Shown in pieces: positions 46,917 to 55,574 of a stretch of DNA of 64,000 bases; positions within the stretch are counted from its first letter, which is position 1; the number at the start of each line of letters is the position of its first letter. The DNA comes from Spirulina major PCC 6313 (GTDB taxonomy: Bacteria > Cyanobacteriota > Cyanobacteriia > Cyanobacteriales > Spirulinaceae). Made by a program: the position numbers and the translations under genes. The stretch spans positions 2,565,840 through 2,629,839 of the forward strand of contig NZ_KV878783.1 in the NCBI RefSeq assembly GCF_001890765.1, written 5' to 3'. The notes under the pieces are model-generated. The model was not told where the DNA came from and searched no databases. It saw only the letters and a program-made list of their open reading frames with translations.

Positions 46917-48647
46917 ATGGATGCGGCTTCTGCACCCCAACATCCGATTCGCTGGCAGGATCTAGGGGCTGAATTGGCCTTCACTCAGGACAGTTCAGGT
47001 CGCTACTCTTCGTTCTATTGGCAATGTCAGTTGAAACGACCTGATGCGTCACCCTCCGTTCTGACCCATCAAAACCCTGAACACGAAAAACTCAAACCCG
47101 TTGCGGCTGATAATTATCTCGAAACCATTCATCGGGTGATGGAACGGCGTGTTCCGGAAAATTACCACTGTCTCTTTGTCTATGAGGACAAAACATTTCC
47201 GGTGGAACTCGCGATCAGCCCGATTCTCAAGCATGAGGGACGAGTGACGGAAGTGCTGGTGATGGGGCGATTGTTGGAGCAGGATGGCCTCACCCGCACG
47301 AATCGCCTCACGGGGACATTGCCCCACAATAATTACAATGACTTGGTGACTCAGATTGCCCGCAATATTCGGCGCAACCCCTACCAAAATCTGTTAACCA
47401 AGATTTCGCGCAATATTCGCCTCACCCTTGACCTCGAAACGATTTGGCAGCAGACGGTGGATAGTTTGGGGGCAGAAGTGCGGGTGACGCGCTGTTTGAT
47501 TATTGCCTACGATGCAGAAACGCAAACATTCCGGGTGGAGTCGGAATATTGTGAGCCGAATTATCGGTCAATGTTGGGGGAACGGTTTCCCATCGATCGC
47601 ACACCGTATCTAGAGCAGGCGATTTCGGTGGATGAGCCGCTGGCGTTCGACTATATTCAAGACTCGTCCTTTGAAGAGCGATCGGTGTTGGTGATTTCGA
47701 CGTTTTATCAAAATAAGCGCAATGCGTTGATTTGTTTGCAGCAGTGCGATCACCGTCGTCATTGGAATGATGCGGAGATTGAACTGGTGCGGGAGTTGGC
47801 GGCCCATGTGGGGACTGCGATCGCCCATGCCACCCTCTATAAAGAACTCGAAGAAGCGGGAATGCGGGCCGAAGAAGCCTCCCGTCTCAAAAGTGAATTT
47901 CTCGCCAGCACCTCCCATGAACTCCGCACCCCGTTAAACGGGATCATCGGGTTCATGAAACTGATCCTTGACGGCATGGCCGATGACCCCGCCGAACAGC
48001 GGGAATTCCTCGAAGAAGCCCACCGTTCCGCCCTCCATCTCCTCAACCTGATTAACGACATCCTCGACATCGCTAAAATTGAAGCCGGTCGGATGGAGTT
48101 GAACTTTACTGAAGTTCCCCTCGAAACCCTCTTTGAGGATGTGGAGAAGAAGACCCGTCCGATGGCACAACAGAAAAACCTCAGCTTTGAGATTCAAATG
48201 CCGCCGTCCCGCGAGCCGATTGTGCTCTATGGCAACTATCAGCGGCTCTTGCAGGTAATGCTGAATCTGGTGGGTAATGCGGTGAAATTCACCCATGAGG
48301 GGGGGATTACCATCAGCGCCGAGGTGGTGAAAAGGCAGATGTTTGTGGATGGGAAAGAGTTTCCCGGTTTGGTGAAGGTGCGGGTGGCGGATACGGGGAT
48401 TGGGGTTCCCCTTGATAAGTTGGATATGCTGTTTAAGAATTTTAGTCAGGTGGATATTGGCCGGACGCGCTCCTATGGGGGGACGGGTTTGGGGTTGGCG
48501 ATTTCCCAGCGGTTGGTGGAGACGATGGGGGGCAAGATTGATTTTTTCAGTATGGGGGAAAGTCTGGGATCGACGGTGACGTTTGAGGTGCCGATTGTGC
48601 AGATTCCGTTGATGACTAGGGGCAAGAAGGCGAAAAATTCACTTTGA
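46917..48647 (+). CDS. Sensor histidine kinase (PAS-like, GAF, HisKA, HATPase)
   Basis: 576 residues from ATG 46917; a TTG nine bases upstream is in frame. A divergent PAS-like N-terminus (about 1-130) is followed by a GAF domain (about 155-305), HisKA with TSHELRTPLNGI (His334) and HATPase with N-box NLVGNAVKF, DTGIG and GTGLGLAIS. The GAF end ICLQQCDHRRHW is very like that in the ethylene-receptor-like kinase, pointing to a shared origin. No chromophore-type Cys-His is seen. There are no membrane helices, so it should be cytoplasmic. No response regulator is adjacent. Confidence 0.93.
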   Translation: MDAASAPQHPIRWQDLGAELAFTQDSSGRYSSFYWQCQLKRPDASPSVLTHQNPEHEKLKPVAADNYLETIHRVMERRVPENYHCLFVYEDKTFPVELAISPILKHEGRVTEVLVMGRLLEQDGLTRTNRLTGTLPHNNYNDLVTQIARNIRRNPYQNLLTKISRNIRLTLDLETIWQQTVDSLGAEVRVTRCLIIAYDAETQTFRVESEYCEPNYRSMLGERFPIDRTPYLEQAISVDEPLAFDYIQDSSFEERSVLVISTFYQNKRNALICLQQCDHRRHWNDAEIELVRELAAHVGTAIAHATLYKELEEAGMRAEEASRLKSEFLASTSHELRTPLNGIIGFMKLILDGMADDPAEQREFLEEAHRSALHLLNLINDILDIAKIEAGRMELNFTEVPLETLFEDVEKKTRPMAQQKNLSFEIQMPPSREPIVLYGNYQRLLQVMLNLVGNAVKFTHEGGITISAEVVKRQMFVDGKEFPGLVKVRVADTGIGVPLDKLDMLFKNFSQVDIGRTRSYGGTGLGLAISQRLVETMGGKIDFFSMGESLGSTVTFEVPIVQIPLMTRGKKAKNSL

Positions 48648-48743
48648 GAGTGGGATGAATCACGCGATCGCACCTCAAAAGGTAGCATTTTATACAGAAA
48701 ATATTCTATAATAAGGGGGTTCAGCATTATAGGAGTGTTCATT

Positions 48744-48914
48744 ATGCGTACTTTAAAATCGATGTGGTCTGTGCAACGGTTGTGTCATCTCAGTGAAAGT
48801 TTGGGCGCAGCCTATGGTGAAACTCCTGAGCCGACTCAATCACGGTCAACGGGTTGGACGACGGATTCACTGCTGAAATTGGGTCAAGTGATGCAAGAAT
48901 CGCACTTGCTCTAG
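48744..48914 (+). CDS. Small protein, 56 residues, unknown
   Basis: MRTLKSMWSVQRLCHLSESL... ending QVMQESHLL. AGGAG at 48731-48735 precedes the ATG by eight bases, and a TATAAT hexamer at 48707-48712 stands 31 bp before the ATG in AT-rich DNA, so it seems to have its own promoter. The first 20 residues could be an amphipathic helix; a polar linker and a second short helix follow. There is no family I recognise. It follows the histidine kinase by 96 bp. Confidence 0.55.
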   Translation: MRTLKSMWSVQRLCHLSESLGAAYGETPEPTQSRSTGWTTDSLLKLGQVMQESHLL

Positions 48915-48984
48915 GTTTAGACTGCATGCCAAGATTGAGGATGCGATCGCTACAATACAAAAGCGTTCTTTTCAGGCTTGTGTT

Positions 48985-50040
48985 GTGACTTCTCGCGTCT
49001 TGTCCCCCCAATTTGTTGAATTAACCCCACCCCCGGAACGGATGGAGCGAGAGGCGATCGCTCTCCGCCGGGGGTGGTGGGCGTTGGGGGCGCAGGGTTG
49101 GTTAGCGGCGAAAGTGGCGACAGCATGGGGTGGTTTGGGTTGGAGCGATCGCGCCTTCTACGACTATCAATTAGACCTCACCCGCCATTCCGGAACCCTA
49201 GCTTTTCTTCAAACCCAACACCAAACCGCTGCATCCTTCATCGCCAACGGCCCTAATTCAACCCTGAAAACCGCGATGATTCCCGCCATGGCGCGGGGTG
49301 AGGTGGGCGTGGGGGTGGGCTATTCTCACTTGCGGCGATCGGGGGAACCGGTGCTGCGGGCGATGCCAACGGATGACGGGTACAAGCTGACGGGCGCGAT
49401 TCCTTGGGTGACGGGCTGGGAAATTTTTGAGCAGGTGGTGGTGGGGGCGACGCTGCCCGATGGCGGCGCGGTGTTTGGTTTGCTACCCCTTCAGGATGAA
49501 CCGGGATTGCAGTATTCGGAACCGATGCCCCTCGCGGCGATGAATGCGACCCAAACCGTCAGTGCTCAGTTGACCGCTTATCCATTAACCAGCGATCGCC
49601 TCCTCGCCCACCATCCCCCCGGTTGGATTCACCGCAAAGACCGCCAAGGCATTCTCAACGCGACGGCCTTCGCCTTGGGCAATGCGCGATCGGCGTTGGA
49701 TGTAATCGAGGCGCGATCGCCCGATACGGCCCTGTTCGATTCCCTCGTCACCGCTTGGCAACACCTCTACGACACGATCATCACTGCTAAAACCGATCCC
49801 ACCACGACCCCAGAACAGCACTACTCCTGGCGCGGGGAGGCGATCGCCTTTGCGGGACGGTGTGCCCATCTGGCCATCACGATTTCCAAAGGAGCCGCCA
49901 ACAGCCTCGACCATCCCGCCCAACGCATCTATCGAGAAGCGATCATGTTCACCGTGACGGGACAAACCCCGGCCCTGATGGCTGCCACGCTGGATGCGAT
50001 CGTGCGATCGACCGATCCGAATCAGCCCAAGCCTGAATGA
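48985..50040 (+). CDS. Acyl-CoA dehydrogenase-like protein
   Basis: 351 residues from a GTG start. The N-terminal helical domain, a middle strand domain (GYKLTGAIPWVTGWEIFEQV) and a C-terminal helical bundle follow the acyl-CoA dehydrogenase fold, with HSGTLAFLQTQHQTA in the region that lies near flavin. The catalytic Glu is not obvious, and the family in cyanobacteria is of uncertain function since most lack classical beta-oxidation. It may act on another acyl or amine substrate. No partner electron-transfer gene is adjacent. Confidence 0.8.
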   Translation: MTSRVLSPQFVELTPPPERMEREAIALRRGWWALGAQGWLAAKVATAWGGLGWSDRAFYDYQLDLTRHSGTLAFLQTQHQTAASFIANGPNSTLKTAMIPAMARGEVGVGVGYSHLRRSGEPVLRAMPTDDGYKLTGAIPWVTGWEIFEQVVVGATLPDGGAVFGLLPLQDEPGLQYSEPMPLAAMNATQTVSAQLTAYPLTSDRLLAHHPPGWIHRKDRQGILNATAFALGNARSALDVIEARSPDTALFDSLVTAWQHLYDTIITAKTDPTTTPEQHYSWRGEAIAFAGRCAHLAITISKGAANSLDHPAQRIYREAIMFTVTGQTPALMAATLDAIVRSTDPNQPKPE

Positions 50041-50087
50041 ATATAGTACGATAGAACCAAGCTAAACATCACCCAGGTCTAGAGACT

Positions 50088-50654
50088 ATGGTTGCAAACC
50101 TCAACCCCAAACACCATTGGACGATCGCCGATTTAGCCTTTTTCCCCGATAACGATCATCGCTATGAAATTATCGCAGGAGAGTTATACGTGACCCGCGC
50201 TCCTCACTGGAAACATCAAAACGCCATCAACAACCTTGGAACCTATCTCACCCTTTGGGCGAAACAGCATCAACAGGGCAAAGTCTTGACCACGCCTGGT
50301 TTGATTTTTTCGGGGGAGGATAATGTGATTCCAGATTTGGTGTGGATTAGTGATGAACTGTTGGCGACTGCTGTGGATGAGTCGGGACATTTTACGGCGG
50401 CTCCGGAATTGGTGGTGGAAGTTCTGTCCCAAACGCCGAGGGATATCATGCGCGATCGCCAAGTGAAACTCAAACTCTATTCGCGGGTGGGGGTGCGGGA
50501 CTATTGGATCATCGATTGGCAGCAGCAACGGATTGAACTCTATCGGCGATCGCAAGCCCACTTAGAACAAGTCAGCACCCTATTCATTGAAGATCAACTC
50601 ACCTCACCCCTGTTTCCAGACTTCACCCTTGCCGTGGCTGACATTTTTAGCTGA
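50088..50654 (+). CDS. Uma2-family (DUF820) predicted endonuclease
   Basis: 188 residues. The restriction-like fold of this family is plain: RYEIIAGELYV, then PDLVWIS with the conserved Asp, LVVEVLSQTP with Glu, and RQVKLKLYSRVGVRDYWIID carrying the Lys and Tyr. Cyanobacterial genomes hold dozens of Uma2 genes, but no role is established. All likely catalytic residues are present. It starts 47 bp after the acyl-CoA dehydrogenase-like gene. Confidence 0.92.
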   Translation: MVANLNPKHHWTIADLAFFPDNDHRYEIIAGELYVTRAPHWKHQNAINNLGTYLTLWAKQHQQGKVLTTPGLIFSGEDNVIPDLVWISDELLATAVDESGHFTAAPELVVEVLSQTPRDIMRDRQVKLKLYSRVGVRDYWIIDWQQQRIELYRRSQAHLEQVSTLFIEDQLTSPLFPDFTLAVADIFS

Positions 50655-50693
50655 TCGGGGGCGATCGCAGTTGGGGTATTGTTAAACACAGCG

Positions 50694-51737
50694 ATGTTCC
50701 CCCCCCCTTGCATGTCCCGCGCCAAAGCCCTCCAGTATTACCTCCTGACCCGCATCTTGCTCGCCCCCTTGATGCTGCTCACCATCGTTTCGGTGGTCTT
50801 TCTCCTCCTCCGCGCCACCCCCGGCGATCCCGCCGATGCCATCCTCGGCAACCGCGCCCCCGAAGCCGCCAAAGAAGCCCTCCGCGAACAACTCGGCCTC
50901 TCTCAACCCCTCCCGATCCAATACCTCAGCTATCTGATTAGCCTGCTCAAGTTCGACCTCGGCACGTCGATCACCAGTCGCGGTTTACCCGTGTGGGATG
51001 TCATCCGCGATCACTTCCCCGCCACCGTAGAATTGACGTTTTATGGCATGGTGATCGCCGTTGTTTTGGGGGTGAGTATTGGGATGTTTGCGGCCTCGCG
51101 GCCGAATACGGTGTTTGATGCGGGCGGGCGATTGTTTGGCATCATTACCTATTCCCTGCCGCTGTTTTGGATGGGGATGGTGTTTCAACTGATCTTTGCG
51201 GTGCAGTTTAAATGGTTCCCGTTGGGAACGCGCTTCCCGATTAACCTTGACCCTCCTAGCACGATCACCGGACTCTACACCCTCGACAGTGTGTTAACGG
51301 GGAATTGGAGCGCGTTGATCACGGCGTTTCATCATCTGGTGTTGCCCTGTTGTTCCTTGGGGCTGTTGTTGAGTGGGATTTTTGAGCGGATTGTCCGAGT
51401 CAATTTAAAGCAGACCCTCCGAGCGGACTATGTGGAGGCGGCCCGGGCGCGGGGCATTGGCGATCGCACCATCTTAATTTCCCACGCCCTCAAAAACGCC
51501 ATGATCCCCGTGATCACCGTCCTGGGGCTAACCTTCGCCGCATTACTAGGGGGCGCGGTGTTGACCGAAGTGACGTTTTCCTGGCCCGGCTTGGGCAATC
51601 GTCTCTACGAAGCGATTTCCCTACGCGATTACCCCACGGTGCAAGGGATTATGGTCTTTTTCGGGGTGATTGTCGTCTTTGCCAGTATTGCGATCGATCT
51701 GATCAACGCCTACATTGATCCCCGGATTCGCTATTAA
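50694..51737 (+). CDS. Peptide/nickel-type ABC transporter permease (DppB family)
   Basis: 347 residues from ATG 50694; an ATG at 50712 is equally possible. Six membrane helices are visible, with the family start RATPGDPADAILG after the first helix and the ATPase-coupling EAA loop DYVEAARARGIGDRTILISHAL. DppB/OppB permeases work as a pair with DppC and take up or move peptides and other solutes. No DppC, substrate-binding or ATPase gene is adjacent, a scattered arrangement common in cyanobacteria. Confidence 0.92.
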   Translation: MFPPPCMSRAKALQYYLLTRILLAPLMLLTIVSVVFLLLRATPGDPADAILGNRAPEAAKEALREQLGLSQPLPIQYLSYLISLLKFDLGTSITSRGLPVWDVIRDHFPATVELTFYGMVIAVVLGVSIGMFAASRPNTVFDAGGRLFGIITYSLPLFWMGMVFQLIFAVQFKWFPLGTRFPINLDPPSTITGLYTLDSVLTGNWSALITAFHHLVLPCCSLGLLLSGIFERIVRVNLKQTLRADYVEAARARGIGDRTILISHALKNAMIPVITVLGLTFAALLGGAVLTEVTFSWPGLGNRLYEAISLRDYPTVQGIMVFFGVIVVFASIAIDLINAYIDPRIRY

Positions 51738-51753
51738 CGTGTTGGGAGTAAGG

Positions 51754-51866
51754 GGCTGATGGAGGTTAACCATTCAATCCGGTCATTGAAAAAGGCTCTC
51801 AACCGCTAGCGAGCAAGATGCTCGCATGACGGAATTACCGGATTATTTCCTTAAGTTTCATCAGCC
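51754..51866. repeat. Nested palindromic element
   Basis: Arms GGCTGATG (51754-51761) and CATCAGCC (51859-51866) enclose AATCCGGT (51776-51783) and ACCGGATT (51837-51844); both pairs share a centre at about 51810. Near the centre is the REP-like hairpin GCGAGC-AAGAT-GCTCGC (51809-51825). The whole could fold as one long interrupted hairpin. It lies between the DppB-type gene and the SPOR gene and looks like a small decayed mobile element. Confidence 0.75.
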
Positions 51867-51956
51867 GCCTTGTTTTGCGGGTGATTATCGGATCTGAAGG
51901 TCTGGTGTATCCTATTGAACAGGATGACCCTTGGTATCTTTGGATGATTCTGCACC

Positions 51957-52913
51957 ATGACTGACCCGCAAACTAACCTCCATCCCACCTTAGCGACGGC
52001 CCTAGCTTGTCTTGATGTTGATGTGGATACCGAGTTGGCTCGCTACCGTCGTCAGCGGCAACAGCATGAGCCGGTTCCCGCCGCGCCGCCGTCCGAGGTG
52101 GCAGCGATGACCCCCACAACGCCCACCAGCAAGGGGAAAGATCACGACATTGCCAACTATACTCAAACGCCCCAACGTCAACCCGACCCCGCCACCAGCC
52201 CCCAGGACTATCTCGCCTCCTCCGAAAAACTCCTCAAGACCCTCGACCAGGAACCGACCCAACCCCAGCGCAAACCCTGGTTAAACCCCCTGAATGTGGG
52301 CGCGATCGCAATGCTCGGCGTGGCGATCGCCCTGATTGTCTTTGCCCTCCGTGAACCGGCTCCCGTGGCTGAACCCGCCGACACAGGCGAGAGCGAAACC
52401 ACAACGGCCACCGTTCCCTCGGACGTGGGGCCGACGGGGGAACCGCTGGACGTGACCGGCCCGGACTTGGCCGATGATGACACCGACTCCGACCCGAACA
52501 CCACCGCCGCCGAGCCAAATCCTGACACGGGGGATGCGGGGGATGAGACTGCACCCATGCCCGGCCGGCCGTCGGATCTCACCTCTGCCCTGCTTCCTGA
52601 TCCCAATTCGCCGATTCCTAGCCCCGATGCCACGCCGGCCACCCCCGAACCTGATCCGGAATCGCTCCCGAATGTGGCCAGTGCTCCCCCTGATAATGAC
52701 CCGTACTATTATGTGTTGGTGAATTACGCGGGGGAAGCGTCGTTACAACAGGCGCGATCGGCGGTGTCCGATGCCTATCTACGCCGGTTTCCCCAGGGGA
52801 TTCAGGTGCAGTTGGGGGCGTTTGACAATGCGGCCGATGCGCAACGGTTGGTGAATGCGGTGCAGACTCAGGGGATTGTGGCGCAGATTTACCAGGCTCA
52901 AGACTCAGACTAA
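51957..52913 (+). CDS. Single-pass membrane protein with C-terminal SPOR-like domain
   Basis: 318 residues. The cytoplasmic N-terminus (about 1-110) is polar, one membrane helix follows (about 117-137, NVGAIAMLGVAIALIVFAL), then a Pro/Asp/Glu/Thr-rich linker (about 138-240) and a C-terminal domain (YYYVLVNYAGEASLQQARSA, VQLGAFDNAADAQRLVNAVQ) with the SPOR pattern. SPOR domains bind denuded peptidoglycan glycan at division sites. It is followed 50 bp later by a PspA-like gene on the same strand. Confidence 0.85.
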   Translation: MTDPQTNLHPTLATALACLDVDVDTELARYRRQRQQHEPVPAAPPSEVAAMTPTTPTSKGKDHDIANYTQTPQRQPDPATSPQDYLASSEKLLKTLDQEPTQPQRKPWLNPLNVGAIAMLGVAIALIVFALREPAPVAEPADTGESETTTATVPSDVGPTGEPLDVTGPDLADDDTDSDPNTTAAEPNPDTGDAGDETAPMPGRPSDLTSALLPDPNSPIPSPDATPATPEPDPESLPNVASAPPDNDPYYYVLVNYAGEASLQQARSAVSDAYLRRFPQGIQVQLGAFDNAADAQRLVNAVQTQGIVAQIYQAQDSD

Positions 52914-52963
52914 GGGGTTAGGATGACAAGAAGAGCGGGGCGAGAGTTAAGGGGGAAACAGCG

Positions 52964-53620
52964 ATGAATTTGTTGGGGCGAGCGTGGCAAGTGGTGCAGG
53001 CGAATGTGAATCATTGGCTCACCGCAACTGAAGATCCGGCCCAGATGCTAGAGCAGATTGTGGGGCAGATGAGCCAGGAGTTAACCCGGTTGCGGCAGGG
53101 GGTGGCGCAGGCGATCGCCACCCAAAAACGCACCGAACGCCAAGCCCACCAAAACGAAGCCGCCGCCGCTGATTGGCATCAACGGGCCCAGCTTGCCCTG
53201 AATCAAGGCAATGAAGCGATCGCCCGCGAAGCCCTCACCCGTCGCCAAACCTACCTCGACACGGCGGCACTCCTGCGCACCCAACTCCAGACCCAAACCG
53301 CAACGATCGCCCAACTCAAACAAGACCTCCACCGCCTCGAAACCAAATACCATCACGCTCGCCTCAAGCGCGATATGGTGTTAGCGCGGCTCCAATCGGC
53401 CCAAGCCAGTCAACGCTTGCAAACCCTTTTAGCCGATACGGAGGACAGTCCCTGGGCGATGTTTGACAAGGTAGAGGCGCAAATTTTAGATCTTGAAGCT
53501 CAACGGGACGTGACACAATTGGGAACGTCGGGGCTTGAGGCGCGGTTTCAAACGTTGGAGCAGCGCGATCGCGTCGAAGCGGAGTTAAATCGTTTGAAAC
53601 TGGAACAGGACAAACCCTAG
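52964..53620 (+). CDS. pspA: PspA/IM30-family protein
   Basis: 218 residues, nearly all helical. The start MNLLGRAWQVVQANVNHWLT is the amphipathic membrane-binding helix, followed by EDPAQMLEQIVGQMSQEL and a long coiled coil typical of PspA and Vipp1, which form ESCRT-III-like filaments that protect membranes. It lacks the Vipp1 C-terminal extension, so PspA is the better label. It is shortly after the SPOR gene and 76 bp before the ABC exporter genes, possibly as one envelope-related unit. Confidence 0.88.
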   Translation: MNLLGRAWQVVQANVNHWLTATEDPAQMLEQIVGQMSQELTRLRQGVAQAIATQKRTERQAHQNEAAAADWHQRAQLALNQGNEAIAREALTRRQTYLDTAALLRTQLQTQTATIAQLKQDLHRLETKYHHARLKRDMVLARLQSAQASQRLQTLLADTEDSPWAMFDKVEAQILDLEAQRDVTQLGTSGLEARFQTLEQRDRVEAELNRLKLEQDKP

Positions 53621-53696
53621 GCCGACCTTGTGAAGCAATAACCATGGACAGACGAGACAACGGACAACAGGCTGCTGTGATGAGGGCAATAGATCA

Positions 53697-54734
53697 ATGA
53701 TTGAAGTTGAACACCTCAGCAAACGCTATGGCCCCCATCCCGCCATTGATGACGTTTGTTTTACCGTCGAACCGGGGGAAATTCTCGGCTTTCTCGGCCC
53801 CAACGGGGCGGGAAAAACGACGACGATGCGCATTTTGTCCGGCTACCTGCCGGCGACGGCAGGAACGGCACGGGTGGCGGGCTACGATGTCCACAGCCAA
53901 TCGATGGCGGTGCGGCAGCGGATCGGTTATTTACCGGAAACGCCGCCCCTGTACGAAGACATGACGGTGCGGGGCTATCTCTTTTTTGTGGCGCGGCTTA
54001 AGGGGGTCTCGGCGGGCGATCGCGCGGCTCAAGTGGATCTCGCCATTGTGCAATGCAACCTTGAAACGGAACAAGATACCCTCATTTGTCGCCTCTCGAA
54101 GGGGTTCCGGCAGCGGGTCGGCTTGGCCCAAGCGATCGTCCATAATCCGCCGGTGATTATTCTTGATGAACCCACCGTGGGCCTCGATCCGCGTCAAATC
54201 ATCGAGGTGCGCCACCTGATTAAAGGCCTTGCGGGGAATCATACGATCATTCTCTCGACCCATATTTTGCCGGAAGTGAGCATGACCTGCGATCGCGTTG
54301 CGATTATCAACCATGGCAAAATCGTCGCCACCGATACCCCTGATACCCTGATGGAAGCATTGGTGGGGAGCCTGGGCTATGCGGTGGAGGTGAGTGGGGC
54401 GACGCAACTGCTCACCCAAAAGTTAAACGCGATCGCCGGCGTGCGCGATGTGCAACTGTCGCCCTTGCCCGATTCGGCGCGAATGATTCTGCACATTCAT
54501 TGCCAAGGCCACAGCGAACCGGGAGCCGCGATCGCCAGCACGATCATCAAGTCCGGCGGCCAACTCCACGCAATGCAACGCACCCGCCCCACCCTCGAAG
54601 ATGTCTTCCTCGAACTCACCACCGAAGAGGAACCCATTCCCCCCGCCGCAGACCTCGAACCCGACGGGGAACCCATTCCCCCCGCCGCAGACCCCGAACC
54701 CACCCCCGAAGCTGCCAACCCAGAGCCAAAATGA
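53697..54734 (+). CDS. ABC transporter ATP-binding protein (GldA-like)
   Basis: 345 residues. Walker A GPNGAGKTTT (about 38-47), signature LSKGFRQRVGLAQA, Walker B VIILDEPTVGLD and the switch LSTHILPEV are intact. A regulatory C-terminal domain follows. The last 35 residues are an acidic, proline-rich tail formed by a duplicated segment (EEPIPPAADLEP / GEPIPPAADPEP, period 39 bp, about 54628-54705). It overlaps the permease gene by four bases (ATGA). The sequence resembles the GldA-type ATPase of the ABC-2 group. Confidence 0.9.
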   Translation: MIEVEHLSKRYGPHPAIDDVCFTVEPGEILGFLGPNGAGKTTTMRILSGYLPATAGTARVAGYDVHSQSMAVRQRIGYLPETPPLYEDMTVRGYLFFVARLKGVSAGDRAAQVDLAIVQCNLETEQDTLICRLSKGFRQRVGLAQAIVHNPPVIILDEPTVGLDPRQIIEVRHLIKGLAGNHTIILSTHILPEVSMTCDRVAIINHGKIVATDTPDTLMEALVGSLGYAVEVSGATQLLTQKLNAIAGVRDVQLSPLPDSARMILHIHCQGHSEPGAAIASTIIKSGGQLHAMQRTRPTLEDVFLELTTEEEPIPPAADLEPDGEPIPPAADPEPTPEAANPEPK

Positions 54735-55528
54735 CCATTTTTGTTAACATCCTTGCCATCTTCCGCAAAGAACTGCAAAGCTACTTTCTCTCTCCCCTGG
54801 CCTATGTGGTGGCCGGTGTCTTTTGGCTGCTGTCGGGGATCGTGTTTGTGTATTTGCTCTTGAGTGATCAGGGCATTATCCAAGAAGTGGCCCTCAGTGA
54901 ACAGTCCGGCATTCCCATGCCGCCGGTGGATGTGCCCTATCTCTTCCTGCTTCGCTATTTGGGGATCATTGGTTCGCTCACCTCCTTCATCGTGCCGTTG
55001 CTCTCCATGGGACTTTACGCCGAAGAACGCAAGGCCCACACCCTCGAACTCCTCGCCACTTCGCCGGTGTATAACTGGGTGGTGGCCCTGGGGAAATTGG
55101 CGGGGGTGGTGGTGTTTTACATCACGTTGCTGATGCCGATGTTGGTGCTGGAATTCGTTGCCTTTGCCGCCGCCGATCGCCCCGTTCCGCCCGCTGTGCC
55201 GCTGTTGGCCCATTTGGCGTTAATTCTGCTCGCCACGGCCCTATTGTCCTTGGGAATGTTCCTCTCTACCCTCACCAGCAGCACGATCATCGCGGCCATT
55301 CTGACCTTTACCCTGGTGATTGCCTTGGCGATGGTGGATCTGGTGGCGGAGCAGTTGGGGCAACCTTTTGAAACAGCGATCGCTCACCTATCGTTGATCA
55401 AACATTACGACACCATGGTGCAAGGCGTTTTCGACAGCAGCAGCCTCTTCCTCTTCGCCAGCTACATCATCCTCGGCATTTTCCTCACCGCCCAGTCCAT
55501 CGAACTCCTCCGCTTCCAGCGATCATAA
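54731..55528 (+). CDS. ABC-2 type permease (GldF-like)
   Basis: 265 residues from ATG 54731 in the four-base overlap with the ATPase. Six membrane helices are visible: FLSPLAYVVAGVFWLLSGI, LGIIGSLTSFIVPLLSM, the LLEFVAFAAA region, ALILLATALLSLGMFLSTL, FTLVIALAMVDLV and LFLFASYIILGIFL. EERKAHTLELLATSPV is the conserved cytoplasmic loop of ABC-2 permeases. In many cyanobacteria a GldG-type gene follows this pair; here the next gene is convergent, so that partner is missing or elsewhere. The substrate is unknown. Confidence 0.9.
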   Translation: MTIFVNILAIFRKELQSYFLSPLAYVVAGVFWLLSGIVFVYLLLSDQGIIQEVALSEQSGIPMPPVDVPYLFLLRYLGIIGSLTSFIVPLLSMGLYAEERKAHTLELLATSPVYNWVVALGKLAGVVVFYITLLMPMLVLEFVAFAAADRPVPPAVPLLAHLALILLATALLSLGMFLSTLTSSTIIAAILTFTLVIALAMVDLVAEQLGQPFETAIAHLSLIKHYDTMVQGVFDSSSLFLFASYIILGIFLTAQSIELLRFQRS

Positions 55529-55574
55529 GATCCCATCTGGAGTGTCATCCCGGTACGGGCAGCGTCTCTCGCCG

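Noticed and set aside
46917-48647. Phytochrome or cyanobacteriochrome GAF in the histidine kinase
   Set aside because: The GAF lacks the Cys-His chromophore-binding pair in the usual place; QCDHRRHW is near the end of the domain, not the bilin site.
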